From positions 28,504,140 through 28,568,139 of the forward strand of contig CM030833.1 in NCBI GenBank assembly GCA_018105865.1: a DNA stretch of 64,000 nucleotides, given 5' to 3'. This DNA is from Metaphire vulgaris (taxonomy: Eukaryota; Annelida; Clitellata; Crassiclitellata; Megascolecidae). Both the position numbers and the translations under genes were made by a program. Below are positions 1 through 14,018 of this stretch, one piece after another. The notes under the pieces were generated by a model. That model searched no databases. It was not told where the DNA came from and worked only from the letters and a program-made list of their open reading frames with translations. Numbering within the stretch: position 1 is the stretch's first letter; each line of letters starts with the position of its first letter.

Positions 1-3000
1 GGTGCAAATACGAAAGCCCTACGACACCACAAATTTTCGCTCAAATTTCGAAAAAGTACCCTGGATATATATGGACTATAGTCCATGAAAAATTTTCTGG
101 CGACCCAAAAAATCACGTCGATATATTGCTCACATTTCGCTTTAGAACCCTCAAGCGCCCCGCAATGATGTCAGAGGACTTGAAAAATCCGTCACTTTCC
201 ACCGTATTAATGTGTCTATCTATATTGGCAATAGGCCTATAATAATGGTGGCTATACATCGTATAGCTTTAAAAACCCTTTAAAGTGATAGATATCCAAA
301 ATGCGGCTCCAGATTCCTTGTAGGCATCGACTGGGCTTCAATCGGTGCAAATGAAAAATTTTCTGGCGACCCAAAAATTCATGTCGATATATTGCTCACA
401 TTTCGCTTTAGAACCCTCAAGCGCCCCGCAATGATGTCAGAGGACTTGAAAAATCCGTCACTTTCCACCGTATTAATGTGTCTATCTATATTGGCAATAG
501 GCCTATAATAATGGTGGCTATACATCGTATAGCTTTAAAAACCCTTTAAAGTGATAGATATCCAAAATGCGGCTCCAGATTCCTTGTAGGCATCGACTGG
601 GCTTCAATCGGTGCAAATACGAAAGCCCTACGACACCACAAATTTTCGCTCAAATTTCGAAAAAATACCCTGGACTATAGTCCATGAAAAATTTTCTGGC
701 GACCCAAAAATTCACGTCGATATATTGCTCACATTTCGCTTTAGAACCCTCAAGCGCCCCGCAATGATGTCAGAGGACTTGAAAATCCGTCACTTTCCAC
801 CGTATTAATGTGTCTATCTATATTGGCAATAGGCCTATAATAATGGTGGCTATACATCGTATAGCTTTAAAAACCCTTTAAAGTGATAGATATCCAAAAT
901 GCGGCTCCAGATTCCTTGTAGGCATCGACTGGGCTTCAATCGGTGCAAATCGAAAGCCCAAATGACAAAAAATTTTCGCTCAAATTTCGAAAAAATACCC
1001 TGGACTATAGTCCATGAAAAAAATTTTCTGGCGACCCAAAAATTCACGTCGATATATTGCTCACATTTCGCTTTAGAACCCTCAAGCGCCCCGCAATGAT
1101 GTCAGAGGACTTGAAAAATCCGTCACTTTCCACCGTATTAATGTGTCTATCTATATTGGCAATAGGCCTATAATAATGGTGGCTATACATCGTATAGCTT
1201 TAAAAATCCTTTAAAGTGATAGATATCCAAAATGCGGCTCCAGATTCCTTGTAGGCATCGACTGGGCTTCAATCGGTGCAAATACGAAAGCCCTACGACA
1301 CCACAAATTTTAGCTCAAATTTCGAAAAAATACCCTGGACTATAGTCCATGAAAAATTTTCTGGCGACCCAAAAATTCACGTCGATATATTGCTCACATT
1401 TCGCTTTAGAACCCTCAAGCGCCCCGCAATGATGTCAGAGGACTTGAAAAATCCGTCACTTTCCACCGTATTAATGTGTCTATCTATATTGGCAATAGGC
1501 CTATAATAATGGTGGCTATACATCGTATAGCTTTAAAAACCCTTTAAAGTGATAGATATCCAAAATGCGGCTCCAGATTCCTTGTAGGCATCGACTGGGC
1601 TTCAATCGGTGCAAATACGAAAGCCCTACGACACCACAAATTTTCGCTCAAATTTCGAAAAATACCCTGGACTATAGTCCATGAAAAATTTTCTGGCGAC
1701 CCAAAAATTCACGTCGATATATTGCTCACATTTCGCTTTAGAACCCTCAAGCGCCCCGCAATGATGTCAGAGGACTTGAAAAATCCGTCACTTTCCACCG
1801 TATTAATGTGCTATACATCTATAGCTTTAAAAATCCTTTAAAGTGATAGATATAAAAATGGTCCAGGCTAGGCATCGATCGTATATCTTTAAAAACCCTT
1901 TAAAGTGATAGATATCCAAAATGCGGCTCCGAAAAAAGATGGACTATAGGCATGAAAAATTTTCTGGGCTTCAAAAATCGGTCGATATATTGCAAATACG
2001 AAAGCCCGCAATGATGTCAGAGGACTTGAAAATCCACAAACTTTCCACCTCAAATTTGGAAAAAGGGCCTATAATAATGGTGCTATACATCGTATAGCTT
2101 TAAAAACCCTTTAAAGTGATAGATATCCAAAATGCGGCTCCAGATTCCTTGTAGGCATCGACTGGGCTTCAATCGGTGCAAATACGAAAGCCCTCGACAC
2201 CACAAATTTTCGCTCATTTCGAAAAAATACCCTGGACTATAGTCCATGAAAAATTTTTGGCGACCCAAAATTCACGTCGATATATTGCTCACATTTCGCT
2301 TTAGAACCTCAAGCAATGATGTCAGAGGACTTGAAAAATCCGTCACTTTCCACCGTATTAAATCTATATTGGCAATAGGCCTATAATAATGGTGGCTATA
2401 CATCGTATAGCTTTAAAAACCCTTTAAAGTGATAGATATCCAAAATGCGGCTCCAGATTCCTTGTAGGCATCGACTGGGCTTCAATCGGTGCAAATACGA
2501 AAGCCCTACGACACCACAAATTTTCGCTCAAATTTCGAAAAATACCCTGGACCATGAAAAATTTTTCTGGCGACCCAAAAATTCACGTCGATATATTGCT
2601 CACATTTCGCTTTAGAACACAAATTTTCCTCAAGAAAAAATACGCCCCGCAATGATGTCAGAGGACTTTAGAAAATCCGTCACTTTCCACCGTATTAATG
2701 TGTCTATCTATATTGGCAATAGGCCTATAATAATGGTGGCTATACATCGTATAGCTTTAAAAACCCTTTAAAGTGATAGATATCCAAAATGCGGCTCCAG
2801 ATTCCTTGTAGGCATCGACTGGGCTTCAATCGGTGCAAATACGAAAGCCCTACGACACCACAAATTTTCGCTCAAATTTCGAAAAAATACCCTGGACTAT
2901 AGTCCATGAAAAATTTTCTGGCGACCCAAAAATTCACGTCGATATATTGCTCACATTTCGCTTTAGAACCCTCAAGCGCCCCGCAATGATGTCAGAGGAC

Positions 3001-4530
3001 TTGAAAAATCCGTCACTTTCCACCGTATTAATGTGTCTATCTATATTGGCAATAGGCCTATAATAATGGTGGCTATACATCGTATAGCTTTAAAAACCCT
3101 TTAAAGTGATAGATATCCAAAATGCGGCTCCAGATTCCTTGTAGGCATCGACTGGGCTTCAATCGGTGCAAATACGAAAGCCCTACGACACCACAAATTT
3201 TAGCTCAAATTTCGAAAAATACCTGGACTATAGTCCATGAAAAATTTTCTGGCGACCCAAAAATTCACGTCGATATATTGCTCACATTTCGCTTTAGAAC
3301 CCTCAAGCGCCCCGCAATGATGTCAGAGGACTTGAAAAATCCGTCACTTTCCACCGTATTAATGTGTCTATCTATATTGGCAATAGGCCTATAATAATGG
3401 TGGCTATACATCGTATAGCTTTAAAAACCCTTTAAAGTGATAGATATCCAAAATGCGGCTCCAGATTCCTTGTAGGCATCGACTGGGCTTCAATCGGTGC
3501 AAATACGAAAGCCCTACGACACCACAAATTTTCGCTCAAATTTCGAAAAAATACCCTGGACTATATAGTCCATGAAAAATTTTCTGGCGACCCTAAAATT
3601 CACGTCGATATATTGCTCACATTTCGCTTTAGAACCCTCAAGCGCCCCGCAATGATGTCAGAGGACTTGAAAAATCCGTCACTTTCCACCGTATTAATGT
3701 GTCTATCTATATTGGCAATAGGCCTATAATAATGGTGGCTATACATCGTATAGCTTTAAAAACCCTTTAAAGTGATAGATATCCAAAATGCGGCTCCAGA
3801 TTCCTTGTAGGCATCGACTGGGCTTCAATCGGTGCAAATACGAAAGCCCTACGACACCACAAATTTTCGCTCAAATTTCGAAAAAATACCCTGGTCCATG
3901 AAAAATTTTCTGGCGACCCAAAAATTCACGTCGATATATTGCTCACATTTCGCTTTAGAACCCTCAAGCGCCCCGCAATGATGTCAGAGGACTTGAAAAT
4001 CCGTCACTTTCCACCGTATTAATGTGTCTATCTATATTGGCAATAGGCCTATAATAATGGTGGCTATACATCGTATAGCTTTAAAAACCCTTTAAAGTGA
4101 TAGATATCCAAAATGCGGCTCCAGATTCCTTGTAGGCATCGACTGGGCTTCAATCGGTGCAAATACGAAAGCCCTACGACACCACAAATTTTCGCTCAAA
4201 TTTCGAAAAAATACCCTGGACTATAGTCCATGAAAAATTTTCTGGCGACCCAAAAATTCACGTCGATATATTGCTCACATTTCGCTTTAGAACCCTCAAG
4301 CGCCCCGCAATGATGTCAGAGGAATTGAAAAATCCGTCACTTTCCACCGTATTAATGTGTCTATCTATATTGGCAATAGGCCTATAATAATGTTGGCTAT
4401 ACATCGTATAGATTTAAAAACCCTTTAAAGTGATAGATATCCAAAATGCGGCTCCAGATTCCTTGTAGGCATCGACTGGGCTTCAATCAGTGCAAATACG
4501 AAATTTTCGCTCAAATTTCGAAAAAATACT
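1..4530 (+). repeat. Satellite array, subfamily A (~333-bp unit)
   Basis: Head-to-tail tandem repeat. The anchor 'atgcggctccagattccttg' recurs near 301, 567, 898, 1231 and 1565, giving a unit of about 331-335 bp; the first copy is short (266 bp). Each unit contains the 12-bp palindrome ggactatagtcc, a near-palindrome around 'tttaaaaaccctttaaa', and the phrase 'ggcctataataatgg'. Subfamily A is marked by 'aatacgaaagccc', 'ttttcgctc', 'cacgtcg', 'caatgatg' and 'gtatagcttt'. Copies differ by a few percent, with small indels. Short open frames of 65-94 codons recur because the copies are near-identical; nothing suggests they are translated. No gene lies in this stretch. Confidence 0.97.
1810..2075. 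repeat. Scrambled satellite segment inside the array
   Basis: Fragments of the unit appear out of order and shortened. A truncated 'ctatacatctatagctttaaaaatcc' is followed by 'ggtccaggctaggcatcgatcg', a second copy of the 'tttaaaaaccctttaaa' part, then 'gaaaaaagatggactataggcatg'. The flanking copies are regular. This could be local rearrangement or a consensus/assembly artefact. Confidence 0.75.
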
Positions 4531-5178
4531 GGTTAGGGTTAGGGTTAGGGTTAGGGTTAGGGTTAGGGTTAGGGTTAGGGTTAGGGTTAGGGTTAGGGTT
4601 AGGGTTAGGGTTAGGGTTAGGGTTAGGGTTAGGGTTAGGGTTAGGGTTACCGTATTAGGGGTTAGGTTAGGGTTAGGAGTTAGGGTTAGGGTTAGGGTTA
4701 GGGTTAGGGTTAGGGTTGATAGTTAGGGTTAGGGGTTAGGTTAGGGTTAAGGGTAGGTTAAAGGTTAGGTTAAAATTTGGGGTTAAATTTAAAATTTAGG
4801 GTTAGGGTTAGGGTTAAATTAGGTTAGGTTAAATTAAAGGTTAGGGTTGGGTTAGGGGTTAGGGTTAGGGTTAGGATTAGGGTTAAAGTTAGGTTAGGGT
4901 TAAATTAGGTTTAAGGGTTAAAAGTTAGGGGTTAAAGGGGTTAGGGTTAGGGTTAGGGTTAGGGTTAGGGTTAGGTTAGGGTTAAGGGTTAAGGTTAGGT
5001 TAAGGGTTAGGGTTAGGTTAGGGTTAGGTTTAAGGTTAGGTTAGGTTAGGTTAGATGTTAAAGTAGGGGTTAGGTTAGGTTAGGTTAGGTTAGGTTAGGG
5101 TTAGGGTTAGGGTTAGGGTTAGGGTTAGGGTTAGGGTTAGGGTTGGGGTTAGGGTTAGGGTTAGGGTTAGGGTTAGGG
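4531..5178 (+). repeat. Interstitial telomeric repeat block (TTAGGG)n
   Basis: About 120 bp of perfect TTAGGG repeats (4,533-4,650) are followed by about 440 bp of degenerate variants (TTAGG, TTAAGGG, TTAGGGG, TTAAATT-type), then another nearly pure run (about 5,096-5,178). Satellite units abut both ends: the left unit breaks inside 'cgaaaaaatac' and the right resumes at 'ccatgaaaaattttct'. The G-rich strand is on the plus strand. Confidence 0.97.
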
Positions 5179-8100
5179 ACCATGAAAAATTTTCTAGCGA
5201 CCCAAAAACTTCATGTCGATAGACTCATATTTCGCTTTAGAAACCTCAAGCGCCCCGCACTGATGTCAGAGGACTTGAAAAATCCGTCACTTTCCACCGT
5301 ATTAATGTGTCGATATCTATATTGGCAATAGGCCTATAATAATGTTGGCTATACATCGTATAGATTTAAAAACCCTTTAAAGTGATAGATATCCAAAATG
5401 CGGCTCCAGATTCCTTGTAGGCATCGACTGGGCTTCAATCGGTGCAAATATGAAAGCCCTACGACACCACAAATTTTAGCTCAAATTTCGAAAAAGTACC
5501 CTGGATATATATGGACTATAGTCCATGAAAAATTTTCTGGCGACCCAAAAATTCATGTCGATATATTGCTCACATTTCGCTTTAAAACCCTCAAGCGCCC
5601 CGCACTGATGTCAGAAGACTTGAAAAATCCGTCACTTTCCACCGTATTAATGTGTCGATATCTATATTGGCAATAGGCCTATAATAATGTTGGCTATACA
5701 TCGTATAGATTTAAAAACCCTTTAAAGTGATAGATATCCAAAATGCGGCTCCAGATTCCTTGTAGGCATCGACTGGGCTTCAATCGGTGCAAATATGAAA
5801 GCCCTACGACACCACAAATTTTAGCTCAAATTTCGAAAAAAATACCCTGGAATAGTCCATGAAAAATTTTCTGGCGACCCAAAAATTCATGTCGATATAT
5901 TGCTCACATTTCGCTTTAGAACCCTCAAGCGCCCCGCAATGATGTCAGAGGACTTGAAAAATCCGTCACTTTCCACCGTATTAATGTGTCTATCTATATT
6001 GGCAATAGGCCTATAATAATGGTGGCTATACATCGTATAGATTTTAAAACCCTTTAAAGTGATAGATATCCAAAATGCGGCTCCAGATTCCTTGTAGGCA
6101 TCGATTGCGCTTCAATCGGTGCAAATATGAAAGCCCTACGACACCACTAATTTTAGCTCAAATTTCGAAAAAATACCCTGGACTATATAGTCCATGAAAA
6201 ATTTTCTGGCGACCCAAAAATTCATGTCGATATATTGCTCACATTTCGCTTTAGAACAGTCTAGCGCCCCGCACTGATGTCAGAGGACTTGAAAAATCCG
6301 TCACTTTCCACCGTATTAATGTGTCTATCTATATTGGCAATAGGCCTATAATAATGTTGGCTATACATCGTATAGATTTAAAAACCATTTAAAGTGATAG
6401 ATATCCAAAATGCGGCTCCAGATTCCTTGTAGGCATCGACTGGGCTTCAATCGGTGCAAATATGAAAGCCCTACGACACCACAAATTTTAGCTCAAATTT
6501 CGAAAAAGTACCCTGGATATATATGGACTATAGTCCATGAAAAATTTTCTGGCGACCCAAAAATTCATGTCGATATATTGCTCACATTTCGCTTTAGAAC
6601 CCTCAAGCGCCCCGCACTGATGTCAGAGGACTTGAAAAATCCGTCACTTTCCACCGTATTAATGTGTCTATCTATATTGGCAATAGGCCTATAATAATGT
6701 TGGCTATACATCGTATAGATTTAAAAACCCTTTAAAGTGATAGATATCCAAAATGCGGCTCCAGATTCCTTGTAGGCATAGACTGGGCTTCAATCGTTAC
6801 AAATATGAAAGCCCTACGACACCACAAATTTTAGCTCAAATTTCGAAAAAATACCCTGGACTATAGTCCATGAAAAATTTTCTGGCGACCCAAAAATTCA
6901 TGTCGATATATTGCTCACATTTCGCTTTAGAACCCTCAAGCGCCCCGCACTGATGTCAGAGGACTTGAAAAATCCGTCACTTTCCACCGTATTAATGTGT
7001 CGATATCTATATTGGCAATAGGCCTATAATAATGTTGGCTATACATCGTATAGATTTAAAAACCCTTTAAAGTGATAGATATCCAAAATGCGGCTCCAGA
7101 TTCCTTGTAGGCATCGACTGGGCTTCAATCGGTGCAAATATGAAAGCCCTACGACACCACAAATTTTAGCTCAAATTTCGAAAAATACCCTGGACTATAG
7201 TCCATGAAAAAATTTTCTGGCGACCCAAAAATTCATGTCGATATATTGCTCACATTTCGCTTTAGAACCCTCAAGCGCCCCGCAATGATGTCAGAGGACT
7301 TGAAAAATCCGTCACTTTCCACCGTATTAATGTGTCTATCTATATTGGCAATAGGCCTATAATAATGGTGGCTATACATCGTATAGATTTTAAAACCCTT
7401 TAAAGTGATAGATATCCAAAATGCGGCTCCAGATTCCTTGTAGGCATCGATTGGGCTTCAATCGGTGCAAATATGAAAGCCCTACGACACCACTAATTTT
7501 AGCTCAAATTTCGAAAAAATACCCTGGACTATAGTCCATGAAAAATTTTCTGGCGACCCAAAAATTCATGTCGATATATTGCTCACATTTCGCTTTAGAA
7601 CCCTCTAGCGCCCCGCACTGATGTCAGAGGACTTGAAAAATCCGTCACTTTCCACCGTATTAATGTGTCTATCTATATTGGCAATAGGCCTATAATAATG
7701 TTGGCTATACATCGTATAGATTTAAAAACCATTTAAAGTGATAGATATCCAAAATGCGGCTCCAGATTCCTTGTAGGCATCGACTGGGCTTCAATCGGTG
7801 CAAATATGAAAGCCCTACGACACCACAAATTTTAGCTCAAATTTCGAAAAAGTACTTGGATATATATGGACTATAGTCCATGAAAAATTTTCTGGCGACC
7901 CAAAAATTCATGTCGATATATTGCTCACATTTCGCTTTAAAACCTCAAGCGCCCCCGCACTGATGTCAGAGGACTTGAAAAATCCGTCACTTTCCACCGT
8001 ATTAATGTGTCGATATCTATATTGGCAATAGGCCTATAATAATGTTGGCTATACATCGTATAGCTTTAAAAACCCTTTAAAGTGATAGATATCCAAAATG

Positions 8101-11100
8101 CGGCTCCAGATTCCTTGTAGGCATCGACTGGGCTTCAATCGGTGCAAATATGAAAGCCCTACGACACCACAAATTTTAGCTCCAATTTCGAAAAAATACC
8201 CTGGACTATAGTCCATGAAAAATTTTCTGGCGACCCAAAAATTCATGTCGATATATTGCTCACATTTCGCTTTAGAACCCTCAAGCGCCCCGCAATGATG
8301 TCAGAGGACTTGAAAATCCGTCACTTTCCACCGTATTAATGTGTCTATCTATATTGGCAATAGGCCTATAATAATGTTGGCTATACATCGTATAGATTTA
8401 AAAACCATTTAAAGTGATAGATATCCAAAATGCGGCTCCAGATTCCTTGTAGGCATCGACTGGGCTTCAATCGGTGCAAATATGAAAGCCCTACGACACC
8501 ACAAATTTTAGCTCAAATTTCGAAAAAGTACCTGGATATATATGGACTATAGTCCATGAAAAATTTTCTGGCGACCCAAAAATTCATGTCGATATATTGC
8601 TCACATTTCGCTTTAGAACCCTCAAGCGCCCCGCACTGATGTCAGAGGACTTGAAAAATCCGTCACTTTCCACCGTATTAATGTGTCTATCTATATTGGC
8701 AATAGGCCTATAATAATGTTGGCTATACATCGTATAGATTTAAAAACCCTTTAAAGTGATAGATATCCAAAATGCGGCTCCAGATTCCTTGTAGGCATAG
8801 ACTGGGCTTCAATCGGTACAAATATGAAAGCCCTACGACACCACAAATTTTAGCTCAAATTTCGAAAAATACCTGGACTATAGTCCATGAAAAATTTTCT
8901 GGCGACCCAAAAATTCATGTCGATATATTGCTCACATTTCGCTTTAGAACCTCAAGCGCCCCGCAATGATGTCAGAGGACTTGAAAAATCCGTCACTTTC
9001 CACCGTATTAATGTGTCGATATCTATATTGGCAATAGGCCTATAATAATGTTGGCTATACATCGTATAGATTTAAAACCCTTTAAAGTGATAGATATCCA
9101 AAATGCGGCTCCAGATTCCTTGTAGGCATCGACTGGGCTTCAATCGGTGCAAATATGAAAGCCCTACGACACCACTAATTTTAGCTCAAATTTCGAAAAT
9201 ATACCTGGACTATAGTCCATGAAACATTTTCTGGCGACCCAAAAATTCATGTCGATATATTGCTCACATTTCGCTTTAAAACCCTCAAGCGCCCCGCACT
9301 GATGTCAGAGGACTTGAAAAATCCGTCACTTTCCACCGTATTAATGTGTCGATATCTATATTGGCAATAGGCCTATAATAATGTTGGCTATACATCGTAT
9401 AGCTTTAAAAACCCTTTAAAGTGATAGATATCCAAAATGCGGCTCCAGATTCCTTGTAGGCATCGACTGGGCTTCAATCGGTGCAAATATGAAAGCCCTA
9501 CGACACCACAAATTTTAGCTCAAATTTCGAAAAAATACCCTGGACTATAGTCCATGAAAAATTTTCTGGCGACCCAAAAATTCATGTCGATATATTGCTC
9601 ACATTTCGCTTTAGAACCCTCAAGCGCCCCGCAATGATGTCAGAGGACTTGAAAAATCCGTCACTTTCCACCGTATTAATGTGTCTATCTATATTGGCAA
9701 TAGGCCTATAATAATGGTGGCTATACATCGTATAGATTTTAAAACCCTTTAAAGTGATAGATATCCAAAATGCGGCTCCAGATTCCTTGTAGGCATCGAT
9801 TGGGCTTCAATCGGTGCAAATATGAAAGCCCTACGACACCACTAATTTTAGCTCAAATTTCGAAAAAATACCCTGGACTATAGTCCATGAAAAATTTTCT
9901 GGCGACCCAAAAATTCATGTCGATATATTGCTCACATTTCGCTTTAAAACCCTCAAGCGCCCCGCACTGATGTCAGAGGACTTGAAAAATCCGTCACTTT
10001 CCACCGTATTAATGTGTCGATATCTATATTGGCAATAGGCCTATAATAATGTTGGCTATACATCGTATAGCTTTAAAAACCCTTTAAAGTGATAGATATC
10101 CAAAATGCGGCTCCAGATTCCTTGTAGGCATCGACTGGGCTTCAATCGGTGCAAATATGAAAGCCCTACGACACCACAAATTTTAGCTCAAATTTCGAAA
10201 AAATACCCTGGACTATAGTCCATGAAAAATTTTCTGGCGACCCAAAAATTCATGTCGATATATTGCTCACATTTCGCTTTAGAACCTCAAGCGCCCCGCA
10301 ATGATGTCAGAGGACTTGAAAATCCGTCACTTTCCACCGTATTAATGTGTCTATCTATATTGGCAATAGGCCTATAATAATGGTGGCTATACATCGTATA
10401 GATTTTAAAACCCTTTAAAGTGATAGATATCCAAAATGCGGCTCCAGATTCCTTGTAGGCATCGATTGGGCTTCAATCGGTGCAAATATGAAAGCCCTAC
10501 GACACCACTAATTTTAGCTCAAATTTCGAAAAAATACCCTGGACTATAGTCCATGAAAAATTTTCTGGCGACCCAAAAATTCATGTCGATATATTGCTCA
10601 CATTTCGCTTTAGAACCCTCAAGCGCCCCGCACTGATGTCAGAGGACTTGAAAAATCCGTCACTTTCCACCGTATTAATGTGTCTATCTATATTGGCAAT
10701 AGGCCTATAATAATGTTGGCTATACATCGTATAGATTTAAAAACCATTTAAAGTGATAGATATCCAAAATGCGGCTCCAGATTCCTTGTAGGCATCGACT
10801 GGGCTTCAATCGGTGCAAATATGAAAGCCCTACGACACCACAAATTTTAGCTCAAATTTCGAAAAAGTACCCTGGATATATATGGACTATAGTCCATGAA
10901 AAATTTTCTGGCGACCCAAAAATTCATGTCGATATATTGCTCACATTTCGCTTTAGAACCCTCAAGCGCCCCGCACTGATGTCAGAGGACTTGAAAAATC
11001 CGTCACTTTCCACCGTATTAATGTGTCTATCTATATTGGCAATAGGCCTATAATAATGGTGGCTATACATCGTATAGCTTTAAAAACCCTTTAAAGTGAT

Positions 11101-11896
11101 AGATATCCAAAATGCGGCTCCAGATTCCTTGTAGGCATCGACTGGACTTCAATCGGTGCAAATATGAAAGCCCTACTACACCACAAATTTTAGCTCAAAT
11201 TTCGAAAAAATACCCTGGACTATAGTCCATGAAAAATTTTCTGGCGACCCAAAAATTCATGTCGATATATTGCTCACATTTCGCTTTAGAACCCTCAAGC
11301 GCCCCGCACTGATGTCAGAGGACTTGAAAAATCCGTCACTTTCCACCGTATTAATGTGTCTATCTATATTGGCAATAGGCCTATAATAATGTTGGCTATA
11401 CATCGTATAGCTTTAAAAACCCTTTAAAGTGATAGATATCCAAAATGCGGCTCCAGATTCCTTGTAGGCATCGACTGGGCTTCAATCGGTGCAAATATGA
11501 AAGCCCTACGACACCACTAATTTTAGCTCAAATTTCGAAAAAATACCCTGGAAAATGAAAAATTTTGAAAATCCATGAAAAATTTTCTGGCGACCCAAAA
11601 ATTCATGTCGATATATTGCTCACATTTCGCTTTAGAACCCTCAAGCGCCCCGCACTGATGTCAGAGGACTTGAAAAATCCGTCACTTTCCACCGTATTAA
11701 TGTGTCTATCTATATTGGCAATAGGCCTATAATAATGGTGGCTATACATCGTATAGCTTTAAAAACCCTTTAAAGTGATAGATATCCAAAATGCGGCTCC
11801 AGATTCCTTGTAGGCATCGACTGGGCTTCAATCGGTGCAAATACGAAAGCCCTACGACACCACAAATTTTCGCTCAAATTTCGAAAAAACCTGGAG
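5179..11896 (+). repeat. Satellite array, subfamily B (~335-bp unit)
   Basis: Same satellite and same orientation as the left array, but most copies carry linked variants: 'aatatgaaagccc', 'ttttagctc', 'catgtcg', 'cactgatg', 'gttggc', 'gtatagattt'. Marker variants recur in a set order: a 'gtatagatttt' copy, then a 'ccactaatt' copy, then a 'tggatatatatggac' copy. This order appears at about 5,799/6,128/6,463, again at 7,141/7,473/7,808 (offset ~1,343 bp, four units), and once more at 10,156/10,490/10,822. The last copy (about 11,810-11,890) returns to subfamily A spelling. The array ends abruptly at about 11,896. Confidence 0.96.
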
Positions 11897-11929
11897 AAAA
11901 AACTGCAGAGAGCAATCTGCATTGCGATG

Positions 11930-12251
11930 ATGACTCTTATTAGTAGTAGTTGTAGCAGTATGTGTAGTAATAATTGTTGTTTTGTAACAGAAGATTAAGA
12001 AGTAGAAGTAGAAGTAGTAGTAGTAGTAGTGTGCAATATATCATATCATATAATATTGCATTCAGTTTAGTTTAGTATATTATATTATATTATTGTTGTA
12101 GTAGTAGTAGTAGTTGTTGTTGCTGTTTTTGTAGCAGAAGAAGAAGATGATGAAGAAGAAGAAGATGAAGAAGAAGAAGAAGAAGAAGAAGAAGAAGAAG
12201 AAGAAGAAGAAGAAGAAGAAGAAGAAGAAGAAGAAGAAGAAGAAGAAGAAG
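11930..12251 (+). repeat. Trinucleotide microsatellites (TAG/TTG, then GAA)n
   Basis: Impure TAG, TTG and GTA triplets (11,930-12,135) run into about 115 bp of nearly pure GAA (12,136-12,250). This purine-rich tract directly follows the satellite array. The long poly-Phe and poly-Leu frames on the opposite strand are its translation and are not genes. Confidence 0.95.
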
Positions 12252-14018
12252 ACATAATATAATATTAAAGCATTTGACTTCATGGTTTGAGACGACAAAC
12301 TTTTTGCTCGTCACTTATTCTTAAAAGAATTTACTTTCTCGGTCTATTCTAGTGGCTTTACCACGGTCTGTGTGAAGAATGGTGGTGTTGCATAATTATA
12401 ATAATTGGTTTAAGATAAATAAAAGCTTAAGAGTATCATGATTTGCAATTTATAAAGACATTCTAAAGCCAGACAATACTTGTATATTAAAGGGGAGAAA
12501 AAGAGCAAAAACAATACAATGTATTTTCAGTTTACGGTAATTCACGAAAGTGAGATTCAGAGATTCGGAAATTTACGAGAGCATTCAACAAACAATCCCA
12601 TTCACATGTTTAACAAAATCAAATGTTAAAAAATTTAATATATAATATCCAGGGTGAATGAGATCCATGAGGGAAATACATTTTCAAACTCCCAATTAAT
12701 TGCATCTGTTTCCAACAGCACATCTCTTCAACATCCAAACCAAGACTCAGTGGCGGCTATGAATTAATTCACAGCTCTCAATGATAAAATTGTCCATTTC
12801 ACATCTGAAAAATCCCCATCTCATTTATTCTGAAAATTCAGATACTAACAAAAATAGACTAAAATTAGTAGATTATTTCATTGCCAAATTAAAACAAGGT
12901 AATTTGACACAAATGATTAACTGAAAGTGCAGTAACTTTTTAAAAACTTAAAATAATGAACATACGAAATATGATCGTTTGTTTATGCTATGACCAGTGT
13001 TTAGTGCTACCAAAAGAAGAAGGGTTGGACTATAATTATATGGGCCAAATTTTTAATTCAATGGTCAGACGACCAAATCCAAAATTTTCAACTATCAGTA
13101 GGGGTCAGCTAAATTTCCAATCCCTTGGGTGGTTCTTTACTAGAAAATTTCTCTCTTAAACAAAAAGAATACATATAGAAAATAGTAGAACAACAATCGA
13201 GTATTTAAATCAATATAGTGGTAAACAATACATCAAATTGCATCACTTGCTCTTATAACAGTTTCACTAATGGCAAGATTCAACCTCAAATGGAATATCA
13301 CTAGGTTTAAGATACTAATGTTCTTTCAACTATACAGTAGAAATGTTACATATATTTGGAAAGTGACTTACAGTAAATGCTGCCGACAAATAAACACAGA
13401 AAAACTTGAGCACTGCAAAACGTGTTAGCAAATTTTATACTTTGCTTAAAAAGGGAGATCGTTTTCAGTAGCTTAAATCTCATTAGACATTCTGTGATAT
13501 TACACTGTCAGAAATTACAGTGGTAACAAATACCCAATTTCTGACGTAAGGTAACCAAAAAACGAACCTGCATTCTATTTACACTTTAGGAATGCCTCCA
13601 TTGGCAGATAAAACCAGTCAAGGATGATAAGCAACAAAATATTTAACACAATAAAACAAATTTTTCAAGCTCAACATAAAAACTCAACCACTTCTCTAAG
13701 ATCTGGCACTCAAACAAATAAACGCCCATTTAAAGTGATCGCATTAATAACAATATTTATAACTACGATAGTCTAACAACCAAAAAGAGCAAAATGACAA
13801 CGACTATTACAAGTATTACGTGCATTACATCAGCCACAGAGCTGTAAATTCATTGTACGCTGACGGAATACCAGTTAATTACAGTGGTCAATGTAATGAA
13901 TGATCAGATCTTATCAACATTTTAGACATTTTCAGAATAAAGTAATATAAAAGGACCATCCATGACTATTACATACATACATAGGTCTACCAGTTTGCTA
14001 ATTGAAATAGACTATGTA
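12252..14018. other. Gene-free AT-rich spacer
   Basis: Between the satellite/GAA tract and the IDH3A stop codon I see no exon, no repeat family with clear ends and no RNA gene. The part nearest 14,379 should include the IDH3A 3' UTR, but I could not fix a poly(A) site. Confidence 0.5.

Noticed and set aside
5398..11053. Repeated 60-94-codon open frames beginning MRLQIPCRHRLGFN in the satellite
   Set aside because: They recur only because the copies are near-identical. Many copies are broken by indels, both strands show similar frames, and nothing resembles a known protein.
1..11896. CENP-B-box-like site in the satellite unit
   Set aside because: The closest match (tttcgaaaaaataccctgg) lacks the CGGG half of the consensus, so no claim of centromeric function is made.
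12080..12314. Poly-Phe / poly-Leu open frames
   Set aside because: Translation of the (GAA)n tract.
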